Assembly: GCF_001895005.1 (NCBI RefSeq)
Contig: NZ_BCXH01000025.1
Span: 1 to 63,201 of the forward strand
Direction of reading: 5' to 3'
Origin: Rhodococcus yunnanensis NBRC 103083
GTDB lineage: Bacteria; Actinomycetota; Actinomycetes; Mycobacteriales; Mycobacteriaceae
DNA length: 63,201 bases
Under the pieces are notes generated by a model. The model searched no databases. It saw only the letters and a list, made by a program, of their open reading frames with translations, and was not told the DNA's origin. Positions 7,979 through 16,965 of the stretch are shown in pieces (position 1 is the stretch's first letter; every line of letters starts with the position of its first letter). The translations under genes were made by a program, and so were the position numbers.

Positions 7979-8950
7979 ATGCTGTTGCCAGGCCAAGGCC
8001 CCACCCCGGACGATTCCGGTCCTGACGATTCCGTCACGGACTCGGTCGACGCCGCGTTCACCTCGGACCGGCCCGTCGACCTGAACATGTCGCTGTCGCC
8101 GTTGCGCCGGGGTAGAGGCGACCCCACCTACGCCGTCGACTCCGCAGGATCGGTGTGGCGAACATCACGTTTGGAATCGGGGCCGGTCACCTATCGACTG
8201 ACCCAGACGTCGAGGACGACGGTGCAGTGCGCCGCCTGGGGTCGCGGCGCCCCGGAATTCCTGACGACGCTGCCCGCCTTGCTCGGCACCGACGACGACG
8301 CGTCGGGCTTCGCACCCGAGCACCCGACCCTCCGTGAGGCACACCGCCAGTTCCCACACCTGAGGCTCGGTCGGACCGGGCGCGTCATGGAAGCGCTCGT
8401 GCCTGCGATCCTCGAACAGAGGGTCCACGGCCTGTCCGCGTTCGGTTCGTGGCGCACACTCGTCACCAAGTTCGGCGACCGTGCGCCCGGGCCGACCCCG
8501 AAGCCGATGTTCGTCTCCCCACCCGCCGATGTGTGGCGGCGCATCCCGTCGTGGGAGTACCACCTCGCAGGCGTGGATCCGGCGCGATCGAAGACCATCG
8601 TCCGCAGCGCTCAGGTCGCAGGCCGCCTCGAAGAGACATCGTCGATGACCGCCGAGACCGCAACGAAACGGCTTCGCGCTGTTCCCGGTATCGGCGTCTG
8701 GACCGCGGCCGAAGTGGCCCAGCGCGCCTTCGGCGATCCCGACGCGTTGTCGGTCGGCGACTACCATCTCGCCGCTGTGGTCGGATGGTCTCTTCTCGGC
8801 CGCCCCATCGACGACGCCGAGATGATCGAGTACATGAAACCCCTTGCTCCACACCGATACAGGGCAGTTCGCCTGCTGGCCGTCAGCGGGAAGGCGATCA
8901 AACCGAAGTTCGGGCCGCGAACGCCACTCGTCGATCACACCTGGCACTGA
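7979..8950 (+). CDS. DNA-3-methyladenine glycosylase (AlkA-like, HhH-GPD)
   Basis: This 323-residue base-excision glycosylase carries the helix-hairpin-helix PGIGVWTA (about residues 235-243) and the catalytic Asp in SVGDYH (D261), the HhH-GPD arrangement. The AILEQRVHGLSA segment belongs to the AlkA-like N-terminal part of the domain. It should excise alkylated purines. The first 35 residues are Asp/Pro/Ser-rich and look disordered. It follows the AcuI-like gene closely and could be co-transcribed with it. Confidence 0.88.
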   Translation: MLLPGQGPTPDDSGPDDSVTDSVDAAFTSDRPVDLNMSLSPLRRGRGDPTYAVDSAGSVWRTSRLESGPVTYRLTQTSRTTVQCAAWGRGAPEFLTTLPALLGTDDDASGFAPEHPTLREAHRQFPHLRLGRTGRVMEALVPAILEQRVHGLSAFGSWRTLVTKFGDRAPGPTPKPMFVSPPADVWRRIPSWEYHLAGVDPARSKTIVRSAQVAGRLEETSSMTAETATKRLRAVPGIGVWTAAEVAQRAFGDPDALSVGDYHLAAVVGWSLLGRPIDDAEMIEYMKPLAPHRYRAVRLLAVSGKAIKPKFGPRTPLVDHTWH

Positions 8951-9100
8951 CGTCCGCAGACACTGTCAGCGCCATCACTAGCACCGAAACTCCTTGTCCC
9001 ACAATCATTGCAAGCAGCGTGATTTTTAAGATCGCAGCGCGCTGACCTGGCGTTTCTCGCGAGTTTTGTCCGTTCCTGAAGACCTGCTAACTTCCCGAAC

Positions 9101-10723
9101 ATGAACTTCGGGTTTCGTCTCCGCGGCACCACCGCACTCGCCACCGCCGCTCTTGCCGCCAGTGTCGCGCTTCTGGCCGGCTGCGGAACGAACGCCGAAT
9201 CGGCGGGCGGCGACGAGGCCCTGACGCCGCGATCGGGTGGATCCATCACGGTCGGCATCATTCCTGCCTGCGGCCTCGACAAGGCACAGACCTCGGGCTG
9301 CAACTTCGCCAACGTGGAAATCGTGGACAACCTGACCGAGCAGCTTCCCGATACCGGTGAGATCGTGCCGTGGCTCGCGGAGTCGTGGGACGTCGGCGAC
9401 GACGGCAAGTCCTACACCTTCCAGCTGAAGGACGGTGTGACGTTCAGCAATGGCGAGAAGCTCGACGCCGCAGCGGTCAAACTCAATTTCGACAACATCA
9501 TCGAACTGGGCAAGCAGGGTCGAGCGTTCCAGTCCTCGGCATATCTGCAGGGATACCGCGAGTCCGTCATCGTCGATCCGCTGACAGTGAAGGTCGAGTT
9601 CGACACCGCCAAAGCTGGCTTTCTACAGGCGCTTTCGGAGAAGCCGCTCGGCATCATTGCGCCGGAGACGATCACCACCAAGACCCCCGAGGACCGATTG
9701 GCCTTCGGCGTGATCGGTAGCGGGCCTTTCGTCATCGACGAGGTCGTCCCCGACCAGAAGATCGTCGTCAGCCGCCGCGACGACTATCAGTGGTCGTCGC
9801 CGAAGAACGCACACTCCGGCCCTGCCTACCTGGACGGTGTCACGTTCCAGATCCTCCCCGAGGACCTGGTTCGCACGGGCGCCCTGCTCAGCGGGCAGAT
9901 CCAGGTGTCGACGACCATTCCGAGCAATGACGTCGATTCCATCCGCGGACAAGGCTTCGACATCGTCTCGCGCTCCTCCGCCGGTGTCGTCTACACCTAC
10001 TACCCCAACGTGAAAGATCCTGTACTGGCCGACGAATCGGTGCGAAAAGCATTGCAACTCAGTCTCGACCGCCAAGAGATTCACGACACGGTCTTCACCG
10101 AGTTCCAGACGGTCCCCTCCAGCATTCTGTCGACGACGCACCCGAACTACACGGATCTGTCCGACAGTCTCGCACGCGATCAGGACCAGGCGCGCTCGAT
10201 CCTGGACGCCGCAGGCTGGGCCGAGGGCAGCGACGGCATCCGCGAGAAGGACGGCCGCAAGCTCAGTGTCGCAATCCAGTTCAGCGCCAACGGCGACAAG
10301 CCGATCCACGAATTGGCGCAGCAGCAGCTCCGCGCGGTCGGTATCGACTTCCAGTTACAGCAGGTCACCGCGGCCGAGGCTCTGGCCAACCGCAACTCGG
10401 GCCAGTGGCAACTGCAGTACGGCAACTTGACTCGCCCGGATGCCGATGTCCTTGTCTCGGCATTCGATCCGACGTACAGCAATTACTTCAAGTCGTCCTA
10501 CGATCCCGAACTCGAAGGACTGCTCGACGCCCAGGCCTCGGAACTCGACGACACCGCGCGCGGCGAACTCGCAGATCGCATCCAGGAGATCATCATCGAC
10601 CGCGGATACGCCTTCCCCATCACCGAGGGAAGCCAGACACAGGCTGCGCCTACGACCGTGCACGGCTTGAGCTTCCAAGCTCCGTGGTGGCCGTCGTTCG
10701 TCGACGCGTGGATCGAGGAGTGA
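9101..10723 (+). CDS. ABC transporter substrate-binding lipoprotein, peptide/nickel (SBP family 5) type
   Basis: This 540-residue exported lipoprotein has a signal peptide ending in the lipobox LLAGC, with C28 as the lipidated cysteine. The mature part follows the family 5 layout, including LAESWDVGDDGKSYTFQLKDGVTFSNGEKL (residues about 91-120). Such proteins deliver oligopeptides, opines or nickel to a membrane permease. No permease or ATPase genes are near. Instead the stop codon overlaps the GTG of a molybdopterin enzyme (GTGA), so the two are translated together. The natural ligand may be the molybdoenzyme's substrate. Confidence 0.9.
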   Translation: MNFGFRLRGTTALATAALAASVALLAGCGTNAESAGGDEALTPRSGGSITVGIIPACGLDKAQTSGCNFANVEIVDNLTEQLPDTGEIVPWLAESWDVGDDGKSYTFQLKDGVTFSNGEKLDAAAVKLNFDNIIELGKQGRAFQSSAYLQGYRESVIVDPLTVKVEFDTAKAGFLQALSEKPLGIIAPETITTKTPEDRLAFGVIGSGPFVIDEVVPDQKIVVSRRDDYQWSSPKNAHSGPAYLDGVTFQILPEDLVRTGALLSGQIQVSTTIPSNDVDSIRGQGFDIVSRSSAGVVYTYYPNVKDPVLADESVRKALQLSLDRQEIHDTVFTEFQTVPSSILSTTHPNYTDLSDSLARDQDQARSILDAAGWAEGSDGIREKDGRKLSVAIQFSANGDKPIHELAQQQLRAVGIDFQLQQVTAAEALANRNSGQWQLQYGNLTRPDADVLVSAFDPTYSNYFKSSYDPELEGLLDAQASELDDTARGELADRIQEIIIDRGYAFPITEGSQTQAAPTTVHGLSFQAPWWPSFVDAWIEE

Positions 10724-12999
10724 GCCGAACTCGGTTTCGCCTCGTCCCCACTGCGGGACACTTCGGGACGTACCTCGCCGAGACCGACGGCACCGTCGTC
10801 CGCTCGCTGACACCGAATCCCATCGACGACGACCCGTCGCCGATCGGAACCGGCGTGCCGTCGACACTCCGCGCTCGGTCGCGACTGACCGAGCCGATGG
10901 TTCGTCGCGGATACCTCGAGGGCGGACCGGGCACAGGGATCAGAGGCGACGACTCCTACGTGCCCGTCTCGTGGCAGACGGCCCTCACGCTCGTCGCCCG
11001 TGAGATCGACCGTGTCCGAACGAACTACGGCAACTCGGCTATCTACGGCGGTTCGTACGGTTGGGGGTCCGCAGGTCGATTCCACCATCCACAATCGCAG
11101 ATCCACCGGTTCCTCAACCTGGCAGGCGGGTATACGGCCTCGGTCGAATCCTATTCTTCGGCAGCGATGCAGGTCATTCTGCGACGAGTCGCCGGCGGAT
11201 ACGGCGCCGCACTCGAATCGAACCCCACGTGGAGCGAGATCGGCGAACACCGGTCGCTCGTCATCGCTTTCGGCGGTCTCGCGGCCAGGAATTCACAGGT
11301 GAACGGCGGCGGTATCGGCGCGCACACCAACGTCATCGAACAGCGGAGGGCCCGTGCGGCCGGTGCGGAGTTCGTCGTGCTCTCGCCGCAGCGATCGGAT
11401 TCGGACACATCACTCGACGCGCAGTGGCTGCCCATCGTTCCCGGAACCGACGTGGCCGTCATGCTCGCCATCGCGCACACCATCGTCGAAGCAGGTCGGC
11501 ACGACCGGGAGTTCCTGGCCCGCTGCACCGTCGGCTGGGATCGGTTCGAGCAATATCTGTTCGGTCGGACCGACGGAACCCCGAAATCCGCCGAATGGGC
11601 CTCGGCGATCGCTGGAATCGACGCCGGAGCGATCCGCGACCTGGCGCGTCGAACATTCGGCCGACGGACCGTCTTCGCGACGTCGTATTCGCTGCAGCGT
11701 GCCGATCACGGTGAGCAACCGCCGTGGATGGCCTTGACGCTGGCCGCGATCACCGGTGACCTCGGCCTGCCGGGCGGCGGATTCGGATGCGCACTCGGCG
11801 CACTGCATCAACTCGGCATGCCCACCAACGGTTTTCGCCCGGCGGCATTCGATCAGAGCGCACGGCCGATCGACGACTTCATTCCCGTCGCGCGCATCGC
11901 GGACATGCTCTCCACTCCTGGAGGGGAATTCGACTACGACGGGTCACGCTACCGCTACCCGGACATCCGTATGGTGTACTGGGCAGGCGGCAATCCGTTC
12001 CATCACCATCAGGACCTGAACAAACTCGTCGCGGCGTGGCAGAAGCCGGACACCGTTGTCGTGCACGAGCATTTCGCCAATGCCCTCGCTCGGCACGCCG
12101 ATATCGTCCTTCCTGCCGCCACCTGGTTGGAGCGCAACGATTTCGCGGCCGGTGCCGACGGTCACGTCTCCGCGATCGTCAAGGCCGCGGAACCTCCCGG
12201 CGACGTCAGGACCGATTACGAGATCTTCTCGGCACTCTCCGATCGCCTCGGGTTCGGCGAGGAGTTCACCGAGAACCGAACCGCCGACGAGTGGGTTGCC
12301 GAGTTGTACAGGCGCACACGAGAACGCGCACCCGAGCTACCCACGTGGGCGGGGTTGCTCGAGGCAGGGGGTGTCGTGCCGGCACCCGTGATCGAGACCG
12401 GCGTCGCCCCGTACCGGGCACTGCGCGCGGACCCCGCGGCACATCCGCTGGCCACGCCGTCCGGGCTGTTCGAGATCTACTCACCGACCGTGGCGAGCTT
12501 CGACTACGACGACTGCCCTGGACACCCGACATGGTTGCCGCCGACCGAATGGTTGCACGCGGACATCGCTGCGCGTTTTCCGCTCCACCTCGTGTCCGGC
12601 CAACCGGAGCGGAGACTGCACTCGCAGTTCGACAACGGCGATCATTCGCGGGCAGGAAAGATCGAAGGCCGCGAACCCATCCTGCTCAACGCATTCGACG
12701 CCGCGTCCCGATCGATCGCCGACGGCGACATCGTCCGGGTGTTCAACGATCGTGGGCAGTGCCTCGCAGGTGCCGTGGTCGGTGAGGACATCCGACCCGG
12801 CGTCGTGCGCTTGTCGACCGGCGCGTGGTTCGACCCCGTCGTACCCGGCGGGCTCGACGCGCACGGAAACCCGAACGTCCTGACGCCCGACCACGGGACG
12901 TCGCGGCTGGCACAGGGGCCGTCGGCGCACAGTGCCCTGGTGCAGGTGGAGCGATTCTCCGACGCTGTTCCTCCGATCACAGCATTCGAACCGTTGTAG
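10720..12999 (+). CDS. Molybdopterin-dependent oxidoreductase (biotin/DMSO/TMAO reductase family, BisC-like)
   Basis: This is a 759-residue bis-MGD enzyme of the DMSO reductase family. The GGSYGWGSAGRFHH block contains S112, which aligns with the Mo-coordinating serine of DMSO reductase. Further blocks are the WAGGNPFHHHQDLNKL cofactor segment and the C-terminal molydopterin-binding domain around HLVSGQPERRLHSQ and RVFNDRGQC. No Tat signal or iron-sulfur cysteines are present, so it is a cytoplasmic single-subunit enzyme like BisC, which reduces biotin or methionine sulfoxide. GTG at 10720 gives a 4-bp overlap with the lipoprotein gene and the correct family N-terminus. Confidence 0.9.
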   Translation: MSRTRFRLVPTAGHFGTYLAETDGTVVRSLTPNPIDDDPSPIGTGVPSTLRARSRLTEPMVRRGYLEGGPGTGIRGDDSYVPVSWQTALTLVAREIDRVRTNYGNSAIYGGSYGWGSAGRFHHPQSQIHRFLNLAGGYTASVESYSSAAMQVILRRVAGGYGAALESNPTWSEIGEHRSLVIAFGGLAARNSQVNGGGIGAHTNVIEQRRARAAGAEFVVLSPQRSDSDTSLDAQWLPIVPGTDVAVMLAIAHTIVEAGRHDREFLARCTVGWDRFEQYLFGRTDGTPKSAEWASAIAGIDAGAIRDLARRTFGRRTVFATSYSLQRADHGEQPPWMALTLAAITGDLGLPGGGFGCALGALHQLGMPTNGFRPAAFDQSARPIDDFIPVARIADMLSTPGGEFDYDGSRYRYPDIRMVYWAGGNPFHHHQDLNKLVAAWQKPDTVVVHEHFANALARHADIVLPAATWLERNDFAAGADGHVSAIVKAAEPPGDVRTDYEIFSALSDRLGFGEEFTENRTADEWVAELYRRTRERAPELPTWAGLLEAGGVVPAPVIETGVAPYRALRADPAAHPLATPSGLFEIYSPTVASFDYDDCPGHPTWLPPTEWLHADIAARFPLHLVSGQPERRLHSQFDNGDHSRAGKIEGREPILLNAFDAASRSIADGDIVRVFNDRGQCLAGAVVGEDIRPGVVRLSTGAWFDPVVPGGLDAHGNPNVLTPDHGTSRLAQGPSAHSALVQVERFSDAVPPITAFEPL

Positions 13000-13028
13000 G
13001 TGTAACCTCTTCGTTGAAGGTTCAACCT
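12998..13028. promoter_or_regulatory. Two tandem 11-bp dyads 20 bp apart upstream of VOC gene
   Basis: AGGTGTAACCT (12998-13008, overlapping the upstream stop codon) and AGGTTCAACCT (13018-13028, a perfect odd palindrome) are spaced exactly two helical turns apart. They end 16 bp before the VOC gene's ATG. They look like paired operator sites; no regulator is adjacent. Confidence 0.5.
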
Positions 13029-13044
13029 AAGCAGCGAGGTGCCC

Positions 13045-13563
13045 ATGCCCATCCAACGTCTCAACCATGCAGTCCTCTACGTCAGGAACGTCGAGAAGTC
13101 GGTCGCGTTCTACACCGACGTACTCGGCTTCCGGACGGTCATGCAGATGGGTACCGCCGCTGCATTCCTCCAGGCCAGCGCCAGTACCAACGATCACGAC
13201 CTCGGTCTGTTCCAACTGGGAGACGCAGCGAGCCCGAGCGACGCGGGCCGTACGACGGTCGGCATGTACCACCTCGCATGGGAAGTACAGACCCTGGGTG
13301 ATCTCGCCGACGTCGCCGCCGCACTCACATCCGCGGGAGCTCTGGTCGGCGCATCCGATCACGGCTCCACCAAGAGCCTCTACGGCAAGGATCCCGACGG
13401 CCTGGAGTTCGAGATCGTCTGGCTGGTACCACTCGATCTGCTCGACGCCACCGCCATCGAAGCGAGCTCGTCGATCGGCCCACTGGACCTGCAGGCCGAA
13501 ATCGATCGCTACGGTATCGACACGGCCAGCGGTATCGGCGTCTCCAGCCCCGCACACGCCTGA
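13045..13563 (+). CDS. VOC-family metalloprotein (glyoxalase/extradiol dioxygenase fold)
   Basis: This 172-residue vicinal-oxygen-chelate protein starts with RLNHAVLYVRNVEKSVAFY, where the His is a metal ligand. A second His lies in MYHLAWEV and a Glu in DGLEFEIVW; together these form the usual 2-His-1-Glu site. The substrate is unknown; catechol dioxygenase or a glyoxalase-like role is possible. The ATG at 13045 is preferred over the GTG two codons earlier because GAGG lies at the right distance. Tandem dyads precede it, and the aldo/keto reductase follows after a hairpin. Confidence 0.82.
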   Translation: MPIQRLNHAVLYVRNVEKSVAFYTDVLGFRTVMQMGTAAAFLQASASTNDHDLGLFQLGDAASPSDAGRTTVGMYHLAWEVQTLGDLADVAAALTSAGALVGASDHGSTKSLYGKDPDGLEFEIVWLVPLDLLDATAIEASSSIGPLDLQAEIDRYGIDTASGIGVSSPAHA

Positions 13564-13570
13564 CGCGTCG

Positions 13571-13619
13571 CAGGAACAATCCTTCCCCGTCGCAGCGTTG
13601 ACGTCGGGGGACTGTTCTT
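13571..13619 (+). terminator. Imperfect hairpin after VOC gene
   Basis: Two complementary arms, AGGAACAATCC...CCCCG and CGGGGGACTGTTCTT, flank a loop around 13594. The structure has mismatches and ends in TTCTTA. It may separate the VOC gene from the aldo/keto reductase. Confidence 0.4.
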
Positions 13620-13637
13620 AGTGATGAGGAGTGATCA

Positions 13638-14582
13638 GTGGTTGCCATCGGTAATTCGAATCTCGATATCTTTCCCCTTGCGCTCGGCGGAAACACGTTC
13701 GGGTGGACGAGCGACGAGAGCAGCTCGTTCGAGATCCTCGACGCGTTCACCGCGGGTGGCGGCAACTTCATCGACACTGCAGATTCGTACTCGGCGTTCG
13801 CCGAAGGCAATTCGGGCGGCGAGTCGGAAACCATCATCGGCAACTGGACGGCTGCTCGCGGCAACCGCTCCGACGTCGTCATCGCCACGAAGGTCAGCCA
13901 ACATCCCGAGTTCAAGGGGCTGGCCCCGGCGAATGTGACAGCTGCAGCCGAGGCGTCGTTGAAGCGTCTGCAGAGCGATCACATCGACGTCTACTACGCA
14001 CATTACGACGACGAGAAGACCCCGCTCGTCGAGACGCTCGCTGCGTTCGACGCGTTGGTCAAGGACGGCAAGGTCCGCTACGTCGCCATCTCCAACTACT
14101 CGCCGGACCGTATTCGCGAATGGGTCTCGCTCGCCGACGAGAACTCCTTCGCGAAGCCGATCGCTCTGCAACCGCACTACAACCTCGTCGCTCGCCACGA
14201 CTACGAATCCGAGCTCGCCGCACTGGCCACCGACAACAACCTCGGTGTGTTCCCGTACTTCGCGCTCGCAGCAGGCTTTCTGACCGGCAAGTACAGGACG
14301 CGTCAGGACCTGGAAGGCCAGGCCCGGCAGAGATTGGCGTCCGGTTACTTCACCGACAAGGGACTCGACGTCGTCACCGCGCTCGGTGAGATCGCCGAGC
14401 AGCACAACGCCGAGATTTCCTCGGTCGCCCTTGCCTGGCTGTTGAGCCAACCCAGCGTCACAGCGCCCATCGCGAGCGCGAGCAAGATCTCGCAGCTGCC
14501 CGCACTGCTCGCGGCACCTGCACTGAGCCTGTCGACCGACGAGGTTCAGCGACTCACCGACATCAGCGCAGCGGTGCAGTAG
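13638..14582 (+). CDS. Aldo/keto reductase
   Basis: This 314-residue NADPH-dependent TIM-barrel reductase keeps FIDTADSYS (catalytic Asp and Tyr), VIATKVS (catalytic Lys) and DVYYAHYDD, where His of the HxD-type strand is present. VRYVAISNYSPDRI and the C-terminal PIASASKISQL phosphate-binding segment complete the family pattern. The substrate is unknown; it resembles the YajO/Tas-like branch. GAGGAGTGATC provides a ribosome site before the GTG. The stop codon lies inside a 12-bp repeat and overlaps the convergent gene by 20 bp. Confidence 0.88.
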   Translation: MVAIGNSNLDIFPLALGGNTFGWTSDESSSFEILDAFTAGGGNFIDTADSYSAFAEGNSGGESETIIGNWTAARGNRSDVVIATKVSQHPEFKGLAPANVTAAAEASLKRLQSDHIDVYYAHYDDEKTPLVETLAAFDALVKDGKVRYVAISNYSPDRIREWVSLADENSFAKPIALQPHYNLVARHDYESELAALATDNNLGVFPYFALAAGFLTGKYRTRQDLEGQARQRLASGYFTDKGLDVVTALGEIAEQHNAEISSVALAWLLSQPSVTAPIASASKISQLPALLAAPALSLSTDEVQRLTDISAAVQ

Positions 14583-14970
14583 GACCTGCAGTAGGGCCGG
14601 CAGTAGGGCCTCGGCGCAGTCTCAACCGAGCTCGGATGTGGTGGATGGTGGCGTCGGGGATCAGGAAGCGCTCTTGCACCCCGACCGTCACCAGCCTCCG
14701 CCCTCGAAGTCCGGCGTCGATCGAGAATGTTGCATGCACGATGTCGCCGGACTCCGTGAGCTCGATGTTCCGAATCGCCAGGATCACGCGGTAATAGAAG
14801 GCATTGTTCAGCGCCTTGGACAGTCGTGGGCCGGAGAACCCAGTGGTGATGCCGTTCTCGACCCTGCGTGCGCCCGGTGCGAATTTCACCGCACTCGAAT
14901 CGTGCGACAAGAGCGCATCGATGTACTGACGGGCGATCGCTTGTTTCGGAGTATCGGCGGATGTACTCAC
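14563..14970 (-). CDS. NTF2-like (SnoaL-fold) hypothetical protein
   Basis: This 135-residue protein has an N-terminal helix (KQAIARQYIDALLSHD) and an FAPGARRVENGITTGFSG segment that resemble small NTF2/SnoaL-fold proteins or DUF8021-like relatives. That fold usually houses a ligand pocket. The C-terminus ends in G-P-T-A triplicated by a 12-bp repeat (14576-14611), so the last 12 residues are repeat-made. The family call is tentative. Confidence 0.65.
   Translation of the reverse strand: MSTSADTPKQAIARQYIDALLSHDSSAVKFAPGARRVENGITTGFSGPRLSKALNNAFYYRVILAIRNIELTESGDIVHATFSIDAGLRGRRLVTVGVQERFLIPDATIHHIRARLRLRRGPTAGPTAGPTAPLR
14576..14611. repeat. 12-bp tandem repeat spanning two convergent gene ends
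   Basis: Three units of GCAGTAGGGCCT type. The first contains the aldo/keto reductase TAG stop; on the other strand the units encode the GPTA repeat at the end of the neighbouring protein. Confidence 0.85.
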
Positions 14971-15052
14971 AACTTCGGACTCTAGTTCCCGTCAACAGGT
15001 TCGACTACGTCACACCGGGAACAGATCTCGTGAGCCGGTTGCTGAAGCATGG

Positions 15053-16363
15053 GTGTCACATGCAACCGAACACGCAATCGACCTCGCGACCGAGCACGAA
15101 GTCGCTCCGAGCGTCGAGAACCCATCCGAACCGACCGCCGCCGCCGAACGATTGCGGGTCATTCTGGTACTGGGCGCACTCATTGCTCTCGGCCCACTGA
15201 CCATCGACATGTACCTTCCGGCTCTGCCGTCCATCGTGGACGATCTGAACTCGTCCGCAGCCGCAGTGCAGCTGACGTTGACCGGCACGTTGATCGGCCT
15301 TGCGCTCGGTCAACTCGTCATCGGTCCACTGTCGGACATCGTCGGCCGACGCATTCCACTCATCGCCGGCACCGCAGTCCACATCGTCGCGTCGCTGCTG
15401 TGCGTCGTTGCACCCAACGTCGCCGTACTCGGCGTCTTCCGCGGTCTTCAAGGCCTCGGCGCCGCTGCCGCAGCCGTCGTCGCGATGGCCGTCGTACGCG
15501 ACCTCTTCACCGGACGCGCAGCCGCAACAGTGCTCTCACGACTCATGCTCGTCATGGGCGTCGCACCGGTGCTCGCACCCTCGATCGGTGGCGCGGTCCT
15601 CCTCGCCGGATCCTGGCGCTGGGTCTTCGGCGTGCTCGCCCTTCTCGGCGTCGCGCTGCTGGTGGTGGCCGTCGTGGCGCTGCGTGAGAGCCTGCCGCCG
15701 GAGCGTCGTCGCAGCCGCGGGGTCATGCCGGTGATCCGCACGTACCGATCGTTGCTTCGCGACGGGCAGTTCGTCGTCCTCGTGCTCGTCGCCGCGCTCG
15801 CCATGTCCGCAATGTTCGCGTACATCGCAGGATCGTCGTTCGTGCTGCAGGACGAGTTCGGCCTCAACGAGCAACAGTTCGCGATCGTCTTCGCGCTCGG
15901 CGCAATCGCATTGATCGGCGCCTCGCAGGCAAACGTCGTCCTGCTCGGGCACTTCACACCGGTACGCATCGTCGTCACAGCCCTTTCGGTCTCTGTGGCA
16001 GCGGCCCTGGTCATGGCGGTTCTCGCAGTGGCCGACGTCGGCGGGATGTTCGGGTTCCTCGTGCCGCTGTGGTTCGTCCTCGGCGCCGTCGGGTTCGTGA
16101 TGCCCAACGCTCCCGCTCTGGCACTGTCGCGACACGGTGAAGCCGCAGGCACGGCTGCTGCGCTGCTCGGCGCGGCACAGTTCGGTGCAGGCGCGATCGT
16201 CGCTCCCGTCGTCGGTGTCCTCGGCAACGACGGAGTGGCAGTATCGGTGACGATGGTGGGTGTCTCGGCCATCGCGCTCATCGCACTGATGACAGTCACC
16301 AGATCAGCAGCCGCAAGAACAGCAGAATCCAGAACAGCAGAATCCAGAACAGCAGGAGCCTGA
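15053..16363 (+). CDS. Bcr/CflA family multidrug efflux MFS transporter
   Basis: This 436-residue membrane protein has about twelve hydrophobic helices starting near residue 35. LTIDMYLPALPSI in helix 1 and the loop motif GPLSDIVGRR are typical of Bcr/CflA drug:proton antiporters, which export bicyclomycin, chloramphenicol or similar compounds. A GTG start is used; the first 30 residues are a hydrophilic leader. The last residues repeat R-T-A-E-S through a 15-bp unit. The DUF309 gene starts 5 bp after the stop, so the two are probably one transcript. Confidence 0.9.
   Translation: MSHATEHAIDLATEHEVAPSVENPSEPTAAAERLRVILVLGALIALGPLTIDMYLPALPSIVDDLNSSAAAVQLTLTGTLIGLALGQLVIGPLSDIVGRRIPLIAGTAVHIVASLLCVVAPNVAVLGVFRGLQGLGAAAAAVVAMAVVRDLFTGRAAATVLSRLMLVMGVAPVLAPSIGGAVLLAGSWRWVFGVLALLGVALLVVAVVALRESLPPERRRSRGVMPVIRTYRSLLRDGQFVVLVLVAALAMSAMFAYIAGSSFVLQDEFGLNEQQFAIVFALGAIALIGASQANVVLLGHFTPVRIVVTALSVSVAAALVMAVLAVADVGGMFGFLVPLWFVLGAVGFVMPNAPALALSRHGEAAGTAAALLGAAQFGAGAIVAPVVGVLGNDGVAVSVTMVGVSAIALIALMTVTRSAAARTAESRTAESRTAGA
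16316..16360 (+). repeat. 15-bp tandem repeat at MFS C-terminus
   Basis: Three units of AGAACAGCAGAATCC type end 3 bp before the stop codon and encode the repeated RTAES tail. Confidence 0.9.
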
Positions 16364-16368
16364 CGCCC

Positions 16369-16854
16369 ATGCCGGAACGTGAACGCGACGCAGCCGGCAA
16401 ACCGCTGAACGGACGCCCGAGGGACGGCCTCGGCCGGCCGCTTCCCCGGGGGTCCGCCGGTATCGAACGAATCCCCGACGATCTTCGGCTGCCGCCTGCC
16501 GAGTCGATCGCCACAGCTCAGGACCTGCTCGACACCGGGATGCCCTTCCACGCGCACGAAGTGTTCGAGGGAACGTGGAAGGACTCACCGGAGCAGGAAC
16601 GGCTGCTGTGGCAGGGGTTGGCTCAGCTGGCAGTGGGCCTCACCCACCTGTTGCGCGGCAATCGCGTCGGGGCTCGTTCACTGCTGGAGCAAGGACACGA
16701 CCGAATCCGCGGATACGAGGCCGACCCACCGTACGGCCTCGACATCACCGGCCTGCTCAACTGGTCGGAGCGGCTGCTCGACACCGTCGAATCAATCAGC
16801 TCGGGACCCGAGGGCACCATACCGAGCCCCGAGGTTCCCCGGCTGCTCGCCTGA
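16369..16854 (+). CDS. DUF309 domain-containing protein
   Basis: This is a 161-residue protein whose middle (about residues 44-105) is a DUF309 helical domain, with the diagnostic PFHAHEVFEGTWK and the QGLAQLAVGLTHLLRGN segments. DUF309 proteins are small all-alpha proteins of unknown function, and the His/Glu pair in HAHEVFE may bind metal. The first 40 residues are basic and low in complexity. It lies 5 bp behind the efflux pump gene. Confidence 0.82.
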   Translation: MPERERDAAGKPLNGRPRDGLGRPLPRGSAGIERIPDDLRLPPAESIATAQDLLDTGMPFHAHEVFEGTWKDSPEQERLLWQGLAQLAVGLTHLLRGNRVGARSLLEQGHDRIRGYEADPPYGLDITGLLNWSERLLDTVESISSGPEGTIPSPEVPRLLA

Positions 16855-16900
16855 CTTGCCCCACTTTTCGCCATTCGCACCCGCCCCGGTTACAGTGAAA

Positions 16901-16919
16901 GTAGGTTAGGCAATGCTTG
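16901..16919 (+). promoter_or_regulatory. Possible iron (IdeR/DmdR) box
   Basis: GTAGGTTAGGCAATGCTTG matches the 19-bp actinobacterial iron-box consensus TTAGGTTAGGCTAACCTAA at 13 positions, with a nearly intact left half (TAGGTTAGGC). It lies 46 bp before the GTG of the half-condensation-domain gene. The right half is poor, so binding is uncertain. Confidence 0.45.
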
Positions 16920-16965
16920 CGACATAGTCGCTGGCGAGTCATCCGGAGCGAGACGGGCGGTAACG

